DNA of 64,000 bases from Sphaerisporangium rubeum (GTDB taxonomy: Bacteria > Actinomycetota > Actinomycetes > Streptosporangiales > Streptosporangiaceae): contig NZ_JACHIU010000001.1 of the NCBI RefSeq assembly GCF_014207705.1, forward strand, positions 496,001 to 560,000. The letters are read 5' to 3'. The number at the start of each line of letters is the position of its first letter. Positions within the stretch are counted from its first letter, which is position 1. The notes under the pieces were generated by a model that worked only from the letters and a program-made list of their open reading frames with translations, had not been told where the DNA came from and searched no databases. A program made the translations under genes and the position numbers. Shown in pieces: positions 1 through 11,475 of this stretch.

Positions 1-639
<639 letters not shown>

Positions 640-676
640 TCCCCCCGGGTAACACTCCCTGACCGGACGCGACCCA

Positions 677-708
677 GGCTCGGCTACGCCGTCCGGCGTA
701 GCCGAGCC
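677..708. terminator. Strong hairpin terminator between convergent genes
   Basis: A perfect 14-bp stem (677-690 with 695-708) closes a 4-nt loop, 38 bp after the glycosidase stop and facing the TetR gene that ends at 805. There is no T-run, as is usual in high-GC actinomycetes. It probably works in both directions. Confidence 0.8.
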
Positions 709-804
709 CCACCGGACGAGCAGGCCACCGGACACCCGAGGCGCACGACCACCGCGACGCGGCGGTCCCGGCCTCCACGCTGGAGCCGGCCGGTGCCTCT
801 GACC

Positions 805-1431
805 TCAACTCAGCAGTTCGCGGGCCAGCACTCCGCTCCACCACCGCTCGACCTGATCCGGTGACCAGCCGCGTTCGACGGTGAGAGTGGTGTAGACGTC
901 GATGTTGCAGATGGCCGCGTAGACATCGACGGCGGCCGGTATGTCGAGGCCGTGGCGCAGAACCCCGGCGGGCCACGACGAGAAGACCAGCACACGGGTC
1001 TCGTCCCCTCGTGCGCGACCGTCACGGTACGCCGCCGCCAGCTCAGGCTCGGTACGAGCCGCCTCACGGACCAGCGCGATGACGTCGCCGGCGCGCTCGA
1101 ACAGTCGCCGATCGTAGCCGGCCATCGCCGCGAGCTGCCGTTCGGGGACCGCCGCCGAGGCCTCCAGTTCCTCCGCCATCCGCGGCACGTCCGCCGACAG
1201 GTCCGCCGCGTCCGCCAGAGCCTGGGTGAGCCCCGCCTTGTTCCCGTACGCCGAGTAGACCGTCGGCACCGACACCCCGGCCTCCCGCGCCACGTCCCGG
1301 ACAGTGGTCGCCGTCCACCCCCGCACCACGAACAGCCGCCGTGCGGCATCGGCGATCTGCGCACGCGTCTCCCGTGCCTGCGCCGACCGCCGCAGGGAGT
1401 CGTACCGCCGCCGATCCTTCTCCGTATTCAT
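805..1431 (-). CDS. TetR-family transcriptional regulator
   Basis: A 208-aa repressor-type protein. An N-terminal helix-turn-helix (TRAQIADAARRLF ... VREAGVSVPTVYSAYGNKAGL region, about residues 25-70) is followed by a variable all-helical ligand domain. I chose the ATG at 1431 because AAGGGG lies just upstream; the open frame continues 15 codons further, into the start of the divergent gene. It is divergently transcribed from the membrane protein at 1470 with only 38 bp between starts, so it most likely represses that gene and itself. The ligand is unknown. Confidence 0.85.
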   Translation of the reverse strand: MNTEKDRRRYDSLRRSAQARETRAQIADAARRLFVVRGWTATTVRDVAREAGVSVPTVYSAYGNKAGLTQALADAADLSADVPRMAEELEASAAVPERQLAAMAGYDRRLFERAGDVIALVREAARTEPELAAAYRDGRARGDETRVLVFSSWPAGVLRHGLDIPAAVDVYAAICNIDVYTTLTVERGWSPDQVERWWSGVLARELLS

Positions 1432-1469
1432 GATCCCCTTATTGGTTTTACACTGCTTATAATGAATAC
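1424..1469. promoter_or_regulatory. Shared divergent promoter with 8-bp inverted repeat
   Basis: GTATTCAT (1424-1431) and ATGAATAC (1462-1469) are perfect inverted copies abutting the two divergent start codons. A consensus -10 TATAAT sits at 1458-1463, so transcription would begin at or within a base or two of the ATG at 1470, giving a leaderless mRNA. The repeat is a candidate TetR operator, but its 30-bp spacing is wide for one TetR dimer. Confidence 0.45.
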
Positions 1470-2180
1470 ATGCCAAGTCAACTCACCGGCCGTCTCGGCT
1501 TCTCCGCGATCACCGGCCTGGCCGCCATCGGCTTCGCCGTCACGATCGTCTCGGCCAACCTGATCCTGGTCCCCGGTGGCCTCCCCCTCACCGGCGCCGA
1601 CATCGGCCGTGCCGAGGCGTTCTTCGCCACAGAGAACGGCATCGTGGCCGTCGCCTCGGCACTCACCCCTGCCGCCTGGCTCCTGGCCACTCTGTTCGGC
1701 GCCGGCGCGGTGACGGCCCTGAGGCGTTCGGAACGCGACCGAGGCGAAGCCTGGTCCCTGATCGGCTTCACCGGCCTGGCCCTGCAGAACGCCACCTTCG
1801 CCGCCGTCACCGCGACCCGCCTCGCCATGTCGTCGGCCACCGCCGACGACATCCCCGCGCCGAGCGGCCTCTGGCCCCTGCACGACGCGCTCTTCACCCT
1901 CAACGGCACCTTCCTGGCCCTGGCCCTGATCGGCCTGTCCATCGCCGGCCTGCGCGCCGGCCTCATCCGCCGCTGGCACGGCGCGACCGGCCTGGCCTCG
2001 GCCACCCTGCTGTTCACCTCCGCCACACTCACCCCACTGATCATCGACCACGAGGGCCCGCTCGGTCTGCTCGGCCTCGTGGGCTGGCTCCTGTGGGTCG
2101 TATGGATCCTGGCCTACGGCACCACCCTCATCCGCCTGAACCGCTCGTCCTCCGTGGTGGAGACCGGGCTCAGCGGGTGA
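1470..2180 (+). CDS. DUF4386-like four/six-TM integral membrane protein
   Basis: A 236-aa hydrophobic protein with about six predicted membrane spans (for example residues 8-28, 60-78, 89-105, 142-162, 171-188, 195-220). No catalytic motif is visible. The overall pattern resembles DUF4386-type membrane proteins, but I cannot confirm the family. The start at 1470 fits a leaderless transcript from the TATAAT at 1458-1463. Its divergent TetR neighbour is the probable regulator. Confidence 0.75.
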   Translation: MPSQLTGRLGFSAITGLAAIGFAVTIVSANLILVPGGLPLTGADIGRAEAFFATENGIVAVASALTPAAWLLATLFGAGAVTALRRSERDRGEAWSLIGFTGLALQNATFAAVTATRLAMSSATADDIPAPSGLWPLHDALFTLNGTFLALALIGLSIAGLRAGLIRRWHGATGLASATLLFTSATLTPLIIDHEGPLGLLGLVGWLLWVVWILAYGTTLIRLNRSSSVVETGLSG

Positions 2181-2288
2181 CGGCGGCGACGTCCAGGACG
2201 CGCGCGGGTGGCAGCGGTGGAACGGGCCGGCGGCGAGATCGATCGCGTGGGGGAAGGCGGACACGAAGGCCGCGGCGAAACATGACAC

Positions 2289-2317
2289 GGCGGGCCCGGC
2301 TGTGTGCCGGGCCCGCC
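2289..2317. terminator. Bidirectional hairpin terminator
   Basis: A perfect 12-bp GC stem (2289-2300 with 2306-2317) around a TGTGT loop, between the stop of the membrane-protein gene (2180, plus) and the stop of the xylanase gene (2420, minus). It serves both converging transcripts. Nothing else is seen in 2181-2419. Confidence 0.8.
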
Positions 2318-2419
2318 TGGCGGTTCCGTGGGTCCTTGGTCGCGTCCGGTGCGGACGCTCAACTCGCTCGGCGTACGCCTCGCGTGTATCTCAGGGACAC
2401 CAGGGACCGGGTCATGTCG

Positions 2420-4912
<2,493 letters not shown>

Positions 4913-5075
4913 CTAGTGCTCCAGACCGAATCACGGAAATGCGTGGACATGCGGGGGACGTCCCCACGCGATCGACGCCGCGTCCCGTGTTCGGGAACGC
5001 ACACCACAAGGGCGTCGTGGACGGCGGTCTCTGCCGTGGGCCACCACACGCACGACCAGACCGCCTTGAGGAAAC

Positions 5076-5122
5076 AGTGTGGAAACCATCCCGAAATGTG
5101 TCAAGTAACCTAAGAAAGTTTC
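5076..5122 (-). promoter_or_regulatory. Xylanase promoter with GAAACTTTC box directly upstream of -35
   Basis: On the minus strand, GAAACTTTC (5122-5114) lies 9 bp upstream of a perfect TTGACA (5104-5099). A weak -10 CACACT (5081-5076) follows after 17 bp. The arrangement matches the boxes known upstream of Streptomyces xylanase genes (CGAAA-N-TTTCG types just before the -35). The 5' leader would be about 160 nt. Confidence 0.6.
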
Positions 5123-5302
5123 AGTGCGGGTCCTGCTTGTGACAGGCGACGACCGCTGATAGTCCCTGATGAGCCGCGCGCGGCCGTTTGTTCCCTTTGT
5201 GAGCGTGTGTGCCGTCCTTGACGTCGCTCTGCGTCTCGTATTGGCTCTGCCCTGCCACCACGGCACTCTGCTGACGAAGGAGCGACGACGGAGAAGAAGG
5301 AG

Positions 5303-5316
5303 TGTTAGCGCTAACA
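5303..5316. promoter_or_regulatory. LacI-family operator palindrome TGTTAGCGCTAACA
   Basis: A perfect 14-bp palindrome with the central GCGC typical of LacI/GalR-family sites, about 390 bp upstream of the xylanase start and about 190 bp upstream of its putative -35. No LacI gene lies in the window, so the regulator must be encoded elsewhere. Confidence 0.65.
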
Positions 5317-5473
5317 ATCGATGATCCGCCCCCTCGGTGGTCATGGCGCGGACGGCTCAGGACAGACACCACGTCCTTGGAGTCGTTTCCCCGCCAGGTC
5401 ACTTCGGTGAGTCGCGAAACGGCGGCAGCGGCACGCGCCGCAAGTCTCGTCCGTACCGGTGGCCTCGAACGGA

Positions 5474-5507
5474 GCGCCGGTCCAGGCGTGACCGCCTGAA
5501 CCGGCGC
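5474..5507 (-). terminator. Terminator of the esterase gene
   Basis: Stem 5474-5488 with 5493-5507 (14 of 15 pairs, one C/A mismatch), 4-nt loop, starting 24 bp after the esterase stop. Confidence 0.8.
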
Positions 5508-5530
5508 GGAGTCGAGACCTCGGTCGCGGA

Positions 5531-6907
5531 CTAGGCCCGGGTCCACCGCTGGGTGGCCTGGCCGTTGCAGGAGGCGACGGTCACGCCGGAGGTGTTGCCG
5601 GTGCCGGTGACGCTGAGGCACAGGTTGTTGGCGGCGCTGGTGACGGTGCCGTTGGAGTTGAACACCCACTGCTGGTTGCTGTTGCCGTGGCAGTCCCACA
5701 GCTGCACCCGGGTGCCGGAGCCGGCGCCGGTCGGGGAGTCCAGGCACTTGCCGAGGGTCTGCAACTGCCTACCGGAGGTGTAGGTGAACAGCTGGTTGGG
5801 GTTGGTGTGGCAGTCGTAGATCTGCAACTGGGTGCCGTTGGCGCTGGCACTGTTCGGGGAGTCGACGCACCGGCCCGCTCCCTCGTTGCGCAGCCGGAAC
5901 GAGCCCCCGGCGGTCGGCGTCACCGTGGGGGTGACGGTGGGGGTGACGGTCGGGGTCACCGTGGGGGTGACGGTGGGGGTGGGGTTGCTGCCGGTGAGAC
6001 CGAAGAAGTCGATGGCGCGTTGGGCCATGCCGGTGGAGGGGAGGCTGTGGCCGGCGCCTTGGACGGTGATGGCTTCGACCTTGACGTTGCCGGAGCTGTC
6101 GGCGTAGCTGCGGCGGTTCCAGTTGGTCTGGATGGTGTCGGTCCTGGTGGGGGTCTGGCTGAGGCCGTGGACGTTGGTCCACTGCTTGACTTCTTCTTCG
6201 AGTTCGGAGTAGGCGACGACGTTGTCGCTGGTGCCGTGCCAGGCCTGCATGCGGGGCCAGGGTCCGCGGAAGCTGGGGTTGGCGTTGCGTGCGCGGTCGC
6301 CCCAGGCCTGTGCGCTGATGTTGACGCAGGGTGCGGAGTTTCCGCCGGGTGAGTAGGCGGCCTCGTTGGGGAAGCAGGTGAACGGTACTCCCATGAACGC
6401 GGCGCCGGCTTTGAAGACCTCGGGGTAGAGGGCGAGCATGGCGTTGGTCATCATGGCGCCGGAGGAGCTGCCGGTGGCGTAGACGCGGCCGGGGTCGCCG
6501 CCGCGGTTCTGCTGTACCCAGGTGATCATGGACATCAGGGACACCGGGTCGGTCTGGCCGCCTCGGACCTTGGAGGCTTCGGACCAGTTGTCGAAGCAGT
6601 TGCCCTTCTTGCTGGCGGAGGGGTAGATGACGATGAAGCCGTAGCGGTTGGCCAGGGTGGCGAACTCGCTGGAGGAGTAGAAGCCGGGGCCCGATCCGCC
6701 GCAGGGGTGCATGGCCAGGATGATGGCGGGGCTGGCGGGTGCGTTGTCGGGGACGTACAGGTGCATGCGCAGGTTGCCGGGGTTGGCGCCGAAGTTGGTG
6801 ACTTCGGTCAGTGTCGCGGCGGCGGCGGGGTGTGTGAACACCAGGGCCGCGACAGCGGACAGCAGCACGGCGCCGGCGCCTGCCAGCGCGGTGATGATTC
6901 GCTTCAT
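5531..6907 (-). CDS. Secreted CE1 / PHB-depolymerase-type esterase with CBM13 (acetylxylan or feruloyl esterase)
   Basis: A 458-aa protein. ATG at 6907 has a good AGGAGAG site; a signal peptide spans about 1-31. The alpha/beta-hydrolase (about 32-305) has nucleophile S148 in GSSSG, D228 in HGTSDN and H287 in GAGHS, with an HPCGGSG oxyanion loop at 67-73. This is the CE1/PHB-depolymerase subgroup used as acetylxylan or feruloyl esterases. A (TPTV)n linker precedes a CBM13 (about 336-458). Located just upstream of the xylanase on the same strand but with its own terminator, it probably removes ester side groups from xylan outside the cell. The exact ester specificity cannot be read from sequence. 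Confidence 0.9.
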   Translation of the reverse strand: MKRIITALAGAGAVLLSAVAALVFTHPAAAATLTEVTNFGANPGNLRMHLYVPDNAPASPAIILAMHPCGGSGPGFYSSSEFATLANRYGFIVIYPSASKKGNCFDNWSEASKVRGGQTDPVSLMSMITWVQQNRGGDPGRVYATGSSSGAMMTNAMLALYPEVFKAGAAFMGVPFTCFPNEAAYSPGGNSAPCVNISAQAWGDRARNANPSFRGPWPRMQAWHGTSDNVVAYSELEEEVKQWTNVHGLSQTPTRTDTIQTNWNRRSYADSSGNVKVEAITVQGAGHSLPSTGMAQRAIDFFGLTGSNPTPTVTPTVTPTVTPTVTPTVTPTAGGSFRLRNEGAGRCVDSPNSASANGTQLQIYDCHTNPNQLFTYTSGRQLQTLGKCLDSPTGAGSGTRVQLWDCHGNSNQQWVFNSNGTVTSAANNLCLSVTGTGNTSGVTVASCNGQATQRWTRA

Positions 6908-7105
6908 CCGCTCTCCTCTGCTTGGACGATGCCGGAACTCGGCGGGATCTGGTCGGATGCTTGCCTGCCTGGTGCGCGGTACCGCGGCACATGACCGCTC
7001 ACAAGGTCTCACCGCCTGCCGGTATAGAAGTGAGGCGACGTGGTGGTCAAGCGACGACCACACGGCGGCGGCGACGCGCGCGCCGACGACCCCCCCAACC
7101 GCTGC

Positions 7106-7139
7106 ATATCAAGCTACTTGTTATAAAGTTGCTTGATAT
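7106..7139. promoter_or_regulatory. MarR autoregulatory operator, near-perfect 34-bp palindrome
   Basis: ATATCAAGC (7106-7114) and GCTTGATAT (7131-7139) are perfect inverted arms, and the inner part repeats CAAG-N3-CTTG-like half sites centred near 7115 and 7130. A -10 TATAAA lies inside at 7122-7127, placing the transcript start 1-4 nt before the ATG at 7138. A bound MarR dimer or pair would block the promoter directly. Confidence 0.7.
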
Positions 7140-7659
7140 GGGACACGAAACTTTCACTCCGGGGCCCGAGCGTTTTCGTGTTCCCGTGACCCCTCCTCCG
7201 GCCCCGCGCGTCCGCCGCGCCGCGCCACCCGCGCCGCGCCTGAGCTACCTGGTGTACCGCCTGGAGCGCCGCATCCGGGCCCACCTCGACGAGGCCCTCT
7301 CCGAGCTCGGCATGACCACCACGGCCTACATGGCGCTGAGCGAGCTGCGCACCCGCGACGGGGTCTCGTCGGCGGAGCTGGCCCGCATCGCCTTCGTCAC
7401 GCCGCAGGCCATGAACCTCGTCGTCCGTGACCTGGAACAACGCGGCCTCATCCGCCGCGACCCCCATCCGGACGGCGGCCGCGTCCTGTGCGTACGCCTC
7501 ACCCGCGAAGGAGTGGCCGCGCTACGCCGCTGCGACCGCCTGCTCGACGACATCGAGGAGGCCATGCTCGCCGAGATCGGCCCCCTGACCCGTGAGACCC
7601 TGGTGCAGAACCTCACCCTGTGCGCGCGGGCCCTGCGTCCGGACACCCCTGCCGGATGA
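7138..7659 (+). CDS. MarR-family transcriptional regulator
   Basis: A 173-aa winged-helix protein with dimerisation helix LSYLVYRLERRIRAHLDEAL (split over about residues 36-55), recognition region VSSAELARIAFVTPQAMNLVVRDLEQRGLI, and a wing with DGGRVLCVRLT. ATG 7138 was chosen because it sits at the end of the operator palindrome with a near-leaderless promoter; the upstream open frame is low-complexity Arg-rich sequence. The GH9 gene starts 57 bp downstream on the same strand, so co-transcription is likely. A CGAAACTTTC box (7146-7155) overlaps its first codons and may serve the divergent esterase gene. Confidence 0.9.
   Translation: MGHETFTPGPERFRVPVTPPPAPRVRRAAPPAPRLSYLVYRLERRIRAHLDEALSELGMTTTAYMALSELRTRDGVSSAELARIAFVTPQAMNLVVRDLEQRGLIRRDPHPDGGRVLCVRLTREGVAALRRCDRLLDDIEEAMLAEIGPLTRETLVQNLTLCARALRPDTPAG
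7146..7155. promoter_or_regulatory. CGAAACTTTC xylanase-type box inside the marR 5' end
   Basis: One base short of the full CGAAA-N-TTTCG palindrome; about 240 bp upstream of the divergent esterase start at 6907, a distance like that of the distal box in Streptomyces xylanase promoters. Confidence 0.4.
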
Positions 7660-7716
7660 GACGACAGGCCCGCGCGACGACCGGCCACCGCGTGCGTGAC
7701 CACGTCAGGAGAACCG

Positions 7717-9549
7717 ATGAAGAGGCTGATTCCAGCCGTCCTCGCGCTGGCGACGCTCACCACCGGCCTCGCGACCGGCACCCCCTCGCACGCCGCCGCC
7801 TCCGCCTACATCCGGGTCGACCAGGTGGGCTTCGCGGCGGCCGAGGCCAAGCACGCCTACCTGATGACCGCCGGCGCGGAACCCACCGGCCGCTTCACCG
7901 TGGTGGACCGCCGCGGCCGTACGGTCCTCACCGGCACGATCGGCCGTGACCTCGGCGCCTGGAACACCCGCTATCCGCACGTCCACGACCTGGACCTGAC
8001 CCGGCTGCGGACCCCCGGCGCGTACCGCGTCAAAGCGGGTGCGGTGATCTCACCGGAGTTCGAGGTGGCCTCCGCCGGGCTGCCGGCCGGCACCGCGCGC
8101 AAGGTGGTGGGCTTCTTCGGCCTCCAGCGCGACGGCGCGCGAGCCGACGGCGGGCCGAGCCACCTGAACGACCGGACCGCCTCGGTCTACGCCTGGCCGA
8201 GGTTCACCGGCCCTGACACCGACCAGATCAAAGGTGGGCTGACCAGGATCGGCGGGCCGGTGGACGTCGAGGGCGGCTGGTTCGACGCGGGTGACTACCT
8301 CAAGTTCACTCACATCCTGTCCTACGTGGACACCCTGCTGTGGGCCGCGGAACGGGACGGCGCACACGTCCGGCACCTGCGCGCCGAGGCCGTACACGGC
8401 CTGCGGTACCTCGACAAGATGTGGGACGAGAAGACCAGGACGCTCTACATCCAGATCGGCATCGGCGCCGGCGACAAGGCCGGCACCTACTACGGCGACC
8501 ACGACGTCTGGCGGCTCCCGCAGGCCGACGACGGCGCGACGGGCCGGCGGCACCGGTTCATCCGGAACCGGCCGGTGTTCCGTGCCGCCGCACCGGGCAA
8601 GCCGATCAGCCCCAACCTCGCAGGACGCACCGCCGCCGCGTTCGCGCTCGCGGCCCAGCGTGAGCCGTCCCGTGAGCGGGCCAGGGAACTTCTGGACAAG
8701 GCCGCCTCCGTCTACGCCATGGCGAGGACCACCGATGTCGGCCGGCTCGTGACCTCGCTTCCGCACGCCTTCTACCCCGAGAGCGTCTGGCGCGACGACA
8801 TGGAGCTCGGTGGCGCACAGCTCGCGCTGGCCGCGCAGCGCCTCGGCGACCCCCGCGCCGGCCGGTGGCTGGCCCGGGCCGCGCGCTGGGCCGCCGAGTA
8901 CCTCGACAAGGAGACCGGCGACACCTTCAACCTGTACGACGTGAGCGCGCTCGCGCACGCCGACCTCCTGAAGGCGATGCGCCGGGCCGGAGCGAGCGGC
9001 CTCGCGGTGTCGGAGCCGGACCTCGTCGCCGGCCTGCGCGCGCAACTGGAGATCGGCGCCAGGCGCGCCGCCGCCGACCCCTTCCGCGCCGGGGCCGAGT
9101 ACGACGATTTCGACTCGGTACCGCACGCTTTCGGCCTGGCGGCCACCTCGCGGCTGTACCGGTCGGTGACCGGCGACCGATCCTACGACGCCTTCGGCAC
9201 CGGACAGCGGAACTGGGCCCTCGGGGCGAACCCGTGGGGGGTGTCGTTCGTCGCCGGGGCAGGCGAGAACTCGATCGCCTGCCCGCACCACCAGATCGCC
9301 GGCATCACCGGCAGGCCCGCCGTAGGCGCGGTGGTGAACGGCCCCAACAGCGCCGGCCTGTTCGGCGACGGCCTCGGCGGACGCTTCGACGAGATGACGC
9401 CGTGTCCGCGCGACAAGACCGACCGGTACAAGCGGTTCACCGGCCGGGGCAGCCGGTTCGTGGACGACGTCCGCTCCTGGCAGACGTCGGAGCCGGCCGA
9501 CGACTTCGCGGCCGTCGCGCTGTACGCGCTGACCTTGATGTCGCGGTGA
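7717..9549 (+). CDS. Secreted GH9 glycosidase (endoglucanase-type) with N-terminal Ig-like domain
   Basis: A 610-aa protein from an ATG with AGGAGA upstream. A signal peptide (about 1-27) is followed by a CelD_N/Ig-like domain (about 30-118) beginning IRVDQVGF, then a GH9 (alpha/alpha)6 barrel to the end. The base/nucleophile pair is in GGWFDAGDYLKF (D190 and D193). The PHHQ motif near residue 525 replaces the usual PHHR. The proton donor is probably E592 in the divergent C-terminal segment TSEPADDFAAVAL (usual form NEVAIDYN). No carbohydrate-binding module is present. It probably acts on beta-1,4-glucan or a related oligosaccharide; the divergent motif leaves glucosaminidase-type specificity open. 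Confidence 0.85.
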   Translation: MKRLIPAVLALATLTTGLATGTPSHAAASAYIRVDQVGFAAAEAKHAYLMTAGAEPTGRFTVVDRRGRTVLTGTIGRDLGAWNTRYPHVHDLDLTRLRTPGAYRVKAGAVISPEFEVASAGLPAGTARKVVGFFGLQRDGARADGGPSHLNDRTASVYAWPRFTGPDTDQIKGGLTRIGGPVDVEGGWFDAGDYLKFTHILSYVDTLLWAAERDGAHVRHLRAEAVHGLRYLDKMWDEKTRTLYIQIGIGAGDKAGTYYGDHDVWRLPQADDGATGRRHRFIRNRPVFRAAAPGKPISPNLAGRTAAAFALAAQREPSRERARELLDKAASVYAMARTTDVGRLVTSLPHAFYPESVWRDDMELGGAQLALAAQRLGDPRAGRWLARAARWAAEYLDKETGDTFNLYDVSALAHADLLKAMRRAGASGLAVSEPDLVAGLRAQLEIGARRAAADPFRAGAEYDDFDSVPHAFGLAATSRLYRSVTGDRSYDAFGTGQRNWALGANPWGVSFVAGAGENSIACPHHQIAGITGRPAVGAVVNGPNSAGLFGDGLGGRFDEMTPCPRDKTDRYKRFTGRGSRFVDDVRSWQTSEPADDFAAVALYALTLMSR

Positions 9550-9584
9550 GCCGGCGCAAAAGCGCGCTAGCCGGACGCACGACT

Positions 9585-9610
9585 CCGCCGGTAAGACGAC
9601 TTACCGGAGG
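9585..9610 (+). terminator. Terminator of the GH9 gene
   Basis: Stem CCGGTAAG (9588-9595) with CTTACCGG (9600-9607), loop ACGA, extended by two pairs after a mismatch; 36 bp after the stop codon. Confidence 0.75.
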
Positions 9611-9791
9611 CGATTCTGAGCGTGGCTCATATTTCATCCTGTTCTAGAAGAAGGTTCTGATGTTGAAACTTACATAATGTGTCGTGGGGATATTTGCGCG
9701 CATCGCTAAATCGAGTGATTGAGGGAATGGGGCTGAAAGGTCCCATTTTCATATACCTAGCCACCGCTGAGGAGGCGGCTGCCCTAGTGTG

Positions 9792-9805
9792 TGGGAGCGC
9801 TCCCG
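9792..9805. promoter_or_regulatory. CebR-like operator TGGGAGCGCTCCCG
   Basis: Matches 13 of 14 bases of the actinomycete CebR site TGGGAGCGCTCCCA, with a perfect 12-bp core palindrome. It lies 70 bp before the first gene of the glycan operon. CebR is a cellobiose-responsive LacI-family repressor, so the operon may be switched by cello-oligosaccharides. No cebR gene is in the window. Confidence 0.7.
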
Positions 9806-9874
9806 CGGCTTGGGGCCGGCGCTCATCAACCATCCTGGATCGCCCCTGGTGTGAGAGAAAGGTGCCGATTCTCC

Positions 9875-10609
9875 ATGACGGCACGTGACGAAAGCCCGCT
9901 TTCCCGGTCGCTCCTGGACGGAACCGCCACCGTGGGTCGTCCGGGGGACTCCGGCCCTCGCGGACGGCGGCGCTGGGCCCGGCATCTGTGGTGGTCGTCC
10001 CTGGTCGCCGGCGCGGCCGGCGCGGCTCTCGTCTGGCTGCTCACCCCCCACACGCGGGAGATCCAGACGCCGTGGGAACTCGTGGCCAAGCTGCTCGCGT
10101 TCGCCTGCCTGTGCGTGGCCATCGCGTTCTTCCCGTGGGTGTCGCCGCGCCTGCAATGGCTGGTCTACATCCCGTTCGTCTTCTTCACCGGGTACATGGT
10201 CCCGCGGATCAGCTGGTTCTACTACGGCGACACAGCTCGCGCGCAGGGCGACTATTTCTACACGCACCTCTATCTGCTGTTCTATCCGGCGATCGTCCTG
10301 ACGGTGGCCGCCGCCTACCGGATCGGCGGCGGCAGCCCCGGCCGCTGCCTGAAAATCATGGCGACCGGCGTCGTCATCCTGTTCTCGGGGTTTCTCGACA
10401 TCATGTGGTTCGTCGCCAACCCGGTGGCGATCCCCGAGGTCATCGACGCACCCCACATCAACCTGATAACCGGCGGCCCGATCTCCTTCGGCGCGACCAT
10501 CCTGTTCGCCCTCGCGCACGTCCCGATCGTCGTCGCGATCAACATGCTCCCCCTGGACCGCTGGATCACCCGCCTGCTCGGGACCGAGGACCCCACCCCG
10601 GTCCGGTGA
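9875..10609 (+). CDS. Polytopic membrane protein of the glycan operon, unknown function
   Basis: A 244-aa protein with about seven membrane spans between residues 35 and 230. I chose the ATG at 9875, which follows GAGAGAAAGG by 12 nt; the open frame upstream contains the CebR-like operator. No recognisable family motif was seen. As first gene of an eight-gene unit with glycosyltransferases and a flippase, it may act in export, acylation or polymerisation of the glycan, but this is inference from position only. Confidence 0.75.
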   Translation: MTARDESPLSRSLLDGTATVGRPGDSGPRGRRRWARHLWWSSLVAGAAGAALVWLLTPHTREIQTPWELVAKLLAFACLCVAIAFFPWVSPRLQWLVYIPFVFFTGYMVPRISWFYYGDTARAQGDYFYTHLYLLFYPAIVLTVAAAYRIGGGSPGRCLKIMATGVVILFSGFLDIMWFVANPVAIPEVIDAPHINLITGGPISFGATILFALAHVPIVVAINMLPLDRWITRLLGTEDPTPVR

Positions 10610-10659
10610 CCCGTCCCGGTCGTCATACCCGCATCCGAAGCTTCTCCGGGAGGTGAGAA

Positions 10660-11475
10660 TTGCCGAACACGAATGCCGGGCCCCGCACCGTCGACATCTC
10701 GGTGGCGGCACCCGCGTACAACGAGGCCGAGACCATCGCGGCGACGGTGACGGAGTGGCGCGACTACCTCGCGCGGCACCCGGCGGTCGGCACGTGGGAG
10801 ATCGTCGTGTGCGACGACGGCAGCACCGACGCGACCGGAGCCATCCTCGCCGCACTGCGAGCCGACTGCCCCGAGCTCACCGTCGTCTCGTACGGCCGCA
10901 ACAGGGGCGCCGGCGCCGCGATCGCCGCCGCGATCGCCCGCACCCGCCTGGACTGGGTCGTGCTGCTCGACTCCGACGGCCAGTTCCCGATCGCCAACCT
11001 CGACACGTTCATCCCGCGCATCCAGGCCGGCGAGGCGCTCGCCTTCTCCGGCGCCAGGATCAAGAAGGCCGACGGCCTGCCGTACCGGTGGGGCTCGGCG
11101 GCCAGCGGCGCGGTCAGCAACGCACTGCTCCGCACCCGCTACCGCGACTTCAACTCGATCTTCAAGGTGGTCAGCGGCCCGCTGTTCCGCGCGCTGCCGC
11201 TGGAGTCCGGCGGGATGAACTGCTCGACGGAGATCACGGCGAGGGTCGCCGAGCTGGGTCACACCTGGGTGGAGCTTCCCATCGAGCACCGCGAGCGCGG
11301 CGGCGGCCGTCGCGGATGGCGCTTCTGGAAGGGAGCGCGGGACCGCGCGCTGTTCGTGGGCTACGTGGGCTACCGCAACTGGCTGCTGCGCAGGGGTGTC
11401 CTGCGCGCGCCGGCCCCGGACGAAGCGCCGCCGCCACTGCCGGTGAGGTCCGGCGTGACGGAGGAGACCCGATGA
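10660..11475 (+). CDS. GT2 family glycosyltransferase (DPM1/polyprenyl-phosphate type)
   Basis: A 271-aa protein starting at TTG, supported by GGGAGG six bases upstream. The GT-A fold has the opening APAYNEAETI, the nucleotide-binding IVVCDDGSTD and the metal site VVLLDSDGQF (a DxDxQ form typical of polyprenyl-phosphate mannose/glucose synthases), then RIKKADG. No C-terminal membrane domain is present, so it is cytosolic or peripheral. It probably charges a lipid carrier with the first sugar. The stop overlaps the next ATG (ATGA). Confidence 0.88.
   Translation: MPNTNAGPRTVDISVAAPAYNEAETIAATVTEWRDYLARHPAVGTWEIVVCDDGSTDATGAILAALRADCPELTVVSYGRNRGAGAAIAAAIARTRLDWVVLLDSDGQFPIANLDTFIPRIQAGEALAFSGARIKKADGLPYRWGSAASGAVSNALLRTRYRDFNSIFKVVSGPLFRALPLESGGMNCSTEITARVAELGHTWVELPIEHRERGGGRRGWRFWKGARDRALFVGYVGYRNWLLRRGVLRAPAPDEAPPPLPVRSGVTEETR

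Larger units (their letters stand above)
9550..9874. other. 325-bp intergenic region with low-GC stretch
   Basis: Contains the GH9 terminator (9585-9610), an unusually AT-rich stretch for this genome (about 9628-9770) and the CebR-like operator (9792-9805). It is the promoter region of the glycan operon. No coding sequence is seen. Confidence 0.6.
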
